A DNA stretch of 64,000 nt, from NCBI RefSeq assembly GCF_900106995.1, contig NZ_FNOK01000027.1, forward strand, positions 1 to 64,000, in the 5' to 3' direction. Shown here piece by piece: positions 61,078-64,000 of this stretch; within the stretch, counting starts at the first letter, position 1; every line of letters starts with the position of its first letter. The stretch is from Saccharopolyspora shandongensis. GTDB taxonomy: Bacteria; Actinomycetota; Actinomycetes; Mycobacteriales; Pseudonocardiaceae. Both the position numbers and the translations under genes were made by a program. The notes below the pieces were generated by a model, which saw only the letters and a program-made list of their open reading frames with translations, was not told where the DNA came from and made no database searches.

Positions 61078-62373
61078 ATGGAGTCCTACGACGTGGTCAT
61101 CGTCGGCGCCGGGTTCAGCGGGCTGACCGCCGCACGCGAGCTGTCGCGGCGCGGCCGCTCGGTGGCGGTGCTCGAAGCGCGCGACCGCATCGGCGGTCGA
61201 ACCTGGACCGACGACCGACTCGGCCGCCGCCTGGAAATGGGCGGCACCTGGGTGCACTGGCTGCAGCCGCACACGTGGAGCGAGATCACCCGCTACGGCC
61301 AGGCCGTCGAGCCGAGCCCGAGCTCGGAGGAGGTGTACTGGATCGCCGGCGGCGCGGTGCACCGGGGCAGTCCCGCGGAGTTCGACGCGCTGATCGAGCG
61401 TGGCATGGACCGGCTCGCTGCGGACAGCCGCACCTGGTTTCCGCTCCCCTACGAGCCGCTGCTGCGCGAGGACCTGGACCGCATCGACCACCGGTCGGTC
61501 GCCGACTACTTCGGCGGGCTCGACCTCCCGCCCGCCGAGCGCGAGGTGACCACCGGCGTCTGGGCGGAGCATTTCAACGGCCCCGCCGCGGTTTCCGGGC
61601 TCAGCCAGGCCATGCGGTGGTGCGCGGCGGCGTCGGGCGACTGGCGGCTGCTGCACGAGGCGACCTCGGGACACCGGCTCGTCGAGGGCACCGCCTCACT
61701 GGCGGCGGCGATGGCGGCCGACAGCGATGCCGACGTCCGGCTCGGCACGGTGGTCACCGCCATCGACCAGGACGACAGCGGCGCGACGATCACCACGACC
61801 GACGGCACCCGGCTCGCGGCCCGGCGGGTGATCTGCACGCTGCCGCTGAACGTGCTGGCCACCATCGACTTCCGGCCCGCGCTCGCGGCGGCCAAGCTGG
61901 CGGCGAGCGCCGAGCACACCGCGTCGCAGGGGCTGAAGACGTGGATCCGGGTGCGCGGCGAGGTCGCGCCGTTCACCGGCTACGCGCCGGACGACCACGA
62001 CCTCACCTTCGTCCGCCCCGAGTACGCGGTCGACGGCGACACCGTCCTCGTCGCCTTCGGCACCCGCGCCCACGACCTCGACCCCACCGACAAGGCGGGC
62101 GTCGCCCGCGCGCTCGCCGCGTGGCGGCCGGACCTGGAGGTCGTCGACGTCGCCGGGCACAACTGGATGACCGACGAGTTCTCCCGGGAAACCTGGCCCA
62201 TGCAACGCCCGGGCCAGCTCACGAAGTACCTGGCCGCCCTGCAACGGCCGCACGGCGCGATCCACTTCGCGGGCTCCGACCTCGCCACCGGCTGGGCGGG
62301 CTTCATCGACGGCGCGGTGGAATCCGGCATCCGGGCGGCCCGGCAGGTCACCGCCGCGCTGCGCGGCTCGTGA
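61078..62373 (+). CDS. Flavin amine oxidase (monoamine oxidase-like)
   Basis: A 431-residue flavoprotein of the monoamine oxidase family. The FAD fold VVIVGAGFSGLTAARELSRRG lies at about residues 6-26, then VLEARDRIGGRTWTDDRLG near 30-48 and MGGTWVHWLQPH near 54-65. The C-terminal FAD motif FAGSDLATGWAGFIDGAVESGIRAA lies near 397-421. It should oxidise an amine to an aldehyde, ammonia and H2O2. The start is ATG at 61078 or 61069; neither has a strong ribosome site. It lies next to the decayed TetR gene that may once have regulated it. Confidence 0.9.
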   Translation: MESYDVVIVGAGFSGLTAARELSRRGRSVAVLEARDRIGGRTWTDDRLGRRLEMGGTWVHWLQPHTWSEITRYGQAVEPSPSSEEVYWIAGGAVHRGSPAEFDALIERGMDRLAADSRTWFPLPYEPLLREDLDRIDHRSVADYFGGLDLPPAEREVTTGVWAEHFNGPAAVSGLSQAMRWCAAASGDWRLLHEATSGHRLVEGTASLAAAMAADSDADVRLGTVVTAIDQDDSGATITTTDGTRLAARRVICTLPLNVLATIDFRPALAAAKLAASAEHTASQGLKTWIRVRGEVAPFTGYAPDDHDLTFVRPEYAVDGDTVLVAFGTRAHDLDPTDKAGVARALAAWRPDLEVVDVAGHNWMTDEFSRETWPMQRPGQLTKYLAALQRPHGAIHFAGSDLATGWAGFIDGAVESGIRAARQVTAALRGS

Positions 62374-62381
62374 GTCACCGG

Positions 62382-62576
62382 TCAGGTCCGCGGCAGCGGG
62401 ATGTGCGCGCGCTGGCGGCCTTGCGGGCCGTGCTCGACGAAGTCGGCGGCGAAGCGCATGCCCTCCTGGTACGCCTCGACCCGCGCGCGGCCGATCTCGG
62501 CCTCGATCTGCTCTGGATGCAGTTCGTCGGCCAGTGAACGCACCTCGGCGAGCCGCCGGCTGGTCTCGTCGTCCAT
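62382..62576 (-). CDS. Small helical protein, unknown
   Basis: A 64-residue protein predicted largely helical and rich in Glu, Arg and Ala. It begins MDDETSRRLAEVRSLADELH and continues EAEIGRARVEAYQEGMRFAADFVEHG. ATG at 62576 follows a GAAGGGCGG stretch at moderate spacing. It converges on the amine oxidase gene eight bases away. I do not recognise its family. Confidence 0.5.
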   Translation of the reverse strand: MDDETSRRLAEVRSLADELHPEQIEAEIGRARVEAYQEGMRFAADFVEHGPQGRQRAHIPLPRT

Positions 62577-62816
62577 ACCAGTACCGCCCTTCCTCGTCGG
62601 GTCCCCCAGATCCTCTCGGCTTCCGGCGACTTCTGCACGATCGAGTGGCGGCGGGCGCCCGGATCGGCCGCGCACTATGGCCTCCGTCACGGCCCCGGCG
62701 GCGAATTCGGCAGTAACCGCGATGATCATCCGTCGTTGACCCGGTAGTGCAGGCGCGATCAACGTCGATCGCCCCGAACCCGGCGTTGGCGAGCTTTGCA
62801 CGTGGAGAGGAACTTC

Positions 62817-63686
62817 ATGAGCGCAGCGGAAGTCGAGCTTGTGGAGCAGGTGGTGGACACGGCGCGCTACCCGCTGTCGGACCCGGCGAGCGTCGCCTGG
62901 CGGGAAGCCGTCCACCGGGCCCGGCACGACCTGCGGGAAGACGGCTGCAGCGTGCTGCCCGATTTCATCCGCCCGTCGCGGCAGGAGGAGCTGCGGCGGG
63001 AAGGCGCGAGGATCGCGCCGCTGGCGCACTACGACGTCGAGGTCGTCAACGCCTACAACATCGACACGAACACCGAGCTGCCGGCGAATCACCCGGCCCG
63101 CACCACGATGACGCGCGGCAACGCGTTCGTGGCCCGCGACCAGATCCCACCGCACTCGATCATCCACCGGCTCTACACCAGCTCGCTGTTCAAGCGCTTC
63201 ATCGCCGAGTGCGTCGAGCTGCCCGCCGTCCACGAGCTGGCCGATCCGCTGGCCGGGCTCTGCCTCAACGTGGTGCGGCCCGGCATGGACCACCCGTGGC
63301 ACTTCGACACCAACGAGTTCGCGGTCAGCATGCTCACCCAGGAGCCGGAGGCGGGCGGGATCTTCGAGTACTGCGCGAACATCCGGTCCGCCATCTCGGA
63401 GAACTTCGCCGACGTCCGTGCGGTGCTGGCCGGGGACGGCGAGCAGCTGATCCAGCGGCTCGCGCTGCGCCCCGGCGATCTCCAGCTGTTCAAGGGCCGT
63501 TTCTCGCTGCACCGCGTGACCACCGTGCAAGGCCGCGAGCAGCGCCACTCCGCCATCTTCGCCTACAGCGAGCGGCCCGGCGTGATCGGCAGCGTCGCCC
63601 GGACCAAGCAGATCTTCGGCCGGGTCCTTCCGGCGCACCTGGCCGCCGAGGGCCGCGCGGTGCGGGGCGATCGGCTGCTGGACTGA
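62817..63686 (+). CDS. 2-oxoglutarate/Fe(II)-dependent oxygenase, HalD/ArpA-like
   Basis: A 289-residue non-heme iron oxygenase with a facial triad: His162 and Asp164 in HPWHFDTNEF and His232 in FSLHRVT; Arg243 in the EQRHSAIFAY stretch would bind 2-oxoglutarate. In the related BesD/HalD amino-acid halogenases the aspartate is replaced by Gly, which opens a halide site; here Asp is kept, so hydroxylation is expected. The ATG at 62817 follows GAGAGGA. It lies 35 bp upstream of a methyltransferase that runs off the window, and is probably in one operon with it. Confidence 0.82.
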   Translation: MSAAEVELVEQVVDTARYPLSDPASVAWREAVHRARHDLREDGCSVLPDFIRPSRQEELRREGARIAPLAHYDVEVVNAYNIDTNTELPANHPARTTMTRGNAFVARDQIPPHSIIHRLYTSSLFKRFIAECVELPAVHELADPLAGLCLNVVRPGMDHPWHFDTNEFAVSMLTQEPEAGGIFEYCANIRSAISENFADVRAVLAGDGEQLIQRLALRPGDLQLFKGRFSLHRVTTVQGREQRHSAIFAYSERPGVIGSVARTKQIFGRVLPAHLAAEGRAVRGDRLLD

Positions 63687-63721
63687 CGAGTCGACCCGTC
63701 GAGCCAGGAGGAGCACCGTCC

Positions 63722-64000
63722 GTGCAGTTCGATGCCACCGGCAAGGTTTCGCTCGAGCAGATCTACACCCGACCCGATCCGCGCGCCTACTTCACCACCT
63801 TGCGCGAACTCGATTACTGCATCCCGCAGCTGGCCAAGCCCTACTTCCTGAAGCTGGTGCAGGAATACCGCGAGGCGACCGGCATCGAGGTGCCGACCGT
63901 CCTGGATCTCGGCTGCTCCTACGGCGTCAATGCCGCCCTGCTGCGGTGCGACGCGACCATCGACGAGCTCTACGAGCACTACGGCAGCGACGAAGCCCGC
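63722..64000 (+). CDS. Methyltransferase-like protein, truncated by the window edge
   Basis: The first 93 codons of a gene with no stop before the window end. GTG at 63722 follows GGAGGAG by eight bases. The protein contains a SAM-binding motif, TVLDLGCSYGVNAALLRCD, at about residues 60-78, suggesting a class I methyltransferase or a related NAD-dependent protein. It follows the oxygenase by 35 bp, the likely second gene of that operon. The substrate cannot be judged. Confidence 0.7.
   Translation, partial: MQFDATGKVSLEQIYTRPDPRAYFTTLRELDYCIPQLAKPYFLKLVQEYREATGIEVPTVLDLGCSYGVNAALLRCDATIDELYEHYGSDEAR

Noticed and set aside
62817..63686. Amino-acid halogenase
   Set aside because: The iron-binding Asp164 is present, whereas halogenases of this family carry Gly at that position; hydroxylase is more likely.

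Overview
This window is very GC-rich, gene-dense DNA from a filamentous-actinomycete-like chromosome. GTG and TTG starts are common, most adjacent co-directional genes overlap by 1 or 4 bp (TGATG, GTGA, TTGA), and regulators are abundant (ROK, MarR, MerR, TetR, LysR, XRE/DUF5753). The 13E12-type HNH gene, the DUF6879/DUF5753 cassette and the PptT-PptH pair point to Actinomycetota, plausibly Pseudonocardiaceae (Saccharopolyspora- or Amycolatopsis-like). The genus is inferred from gene content only. No rRNA, tRNA or CRISPR array was seen.

Layout. (1) 1-8944: a sugar regulon made of an SSS symporter, a ROK regulator, a xylFGH-type ABC importer and a divergent secreted GH3 beta-glycosidase. Three copies of one 8-5-8 palindrome lie upstream of the symporter and between xylF and the GH3 gene, so one ROK regulator probably controls all of them. 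(2) 9157-14175: a beta-propeller-like protein and the homogentisate operon (hmgA, an unknown gene, fah) under a MarR regulator with a visible operator. (3) 14334-28785: a LolA-like lipoprotein-carrier homologue with an ABC exporter, an aldo/keto reductase, a Baeyer-Villiger monooxygenase, an XRE-cupin regulator, an FMN reductase, methyltransferases, a MerR/MFS pair, an XRE-DUF6879 cassette, a YbdK-type ligase and a haloacid dehalogenase.

(4) 28797-40670: the most interesting region. Eleven genes run on the minus strand in two blocks. The right block encodes an ATP-grasp ligase, a DUF4213/DUF364 (putative heavy-metal chelation) protein, a cysteine-synthase/SbnA-like PLP enzyme, an enolase-superfamily dipeptide epimerase, an MFS exporter and a methyltransferase. 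The left block encodes an oligopeptide/nickel-type ABC importer and a TetR regulator. Each block is preceded by a 15-bp Zur-like box (TGATAAT-N-RTTTTCA type). I infer a zinc-repressed, non-NRPS metallophore synthesis, export and uptake system; the product is unknown.

(5) 40671-48000: a 135-bp nested inverted repeat, a 13E12-family HNH gene, a methyltransferase, an APH-like kinase, a DHA2 exporter, a lipoate-ligase-like protein and an NDH-2-like oxidoreductase. (6) 48213-51248: a compact PQQ operon, pqqA-pqqC-pqqDE (fused)-pqqB. It is followed by a LigD-like protein with phosphoesterase and polymerase domains but no ligase. (7) 52888-58867: two MFS transporters, a FAD oxidoreductase, a LysR regulator and a dienelactone hydrolase. 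(8) 59204-64000: pptH-pptT (phosphopantetheinyl hydrolase and transferase), a TetR pseudogene, a flavin amine oxidase, a 2-oxoglutarate/Fe(II) oxygenase and a truncated methyltransferase at the right edge.
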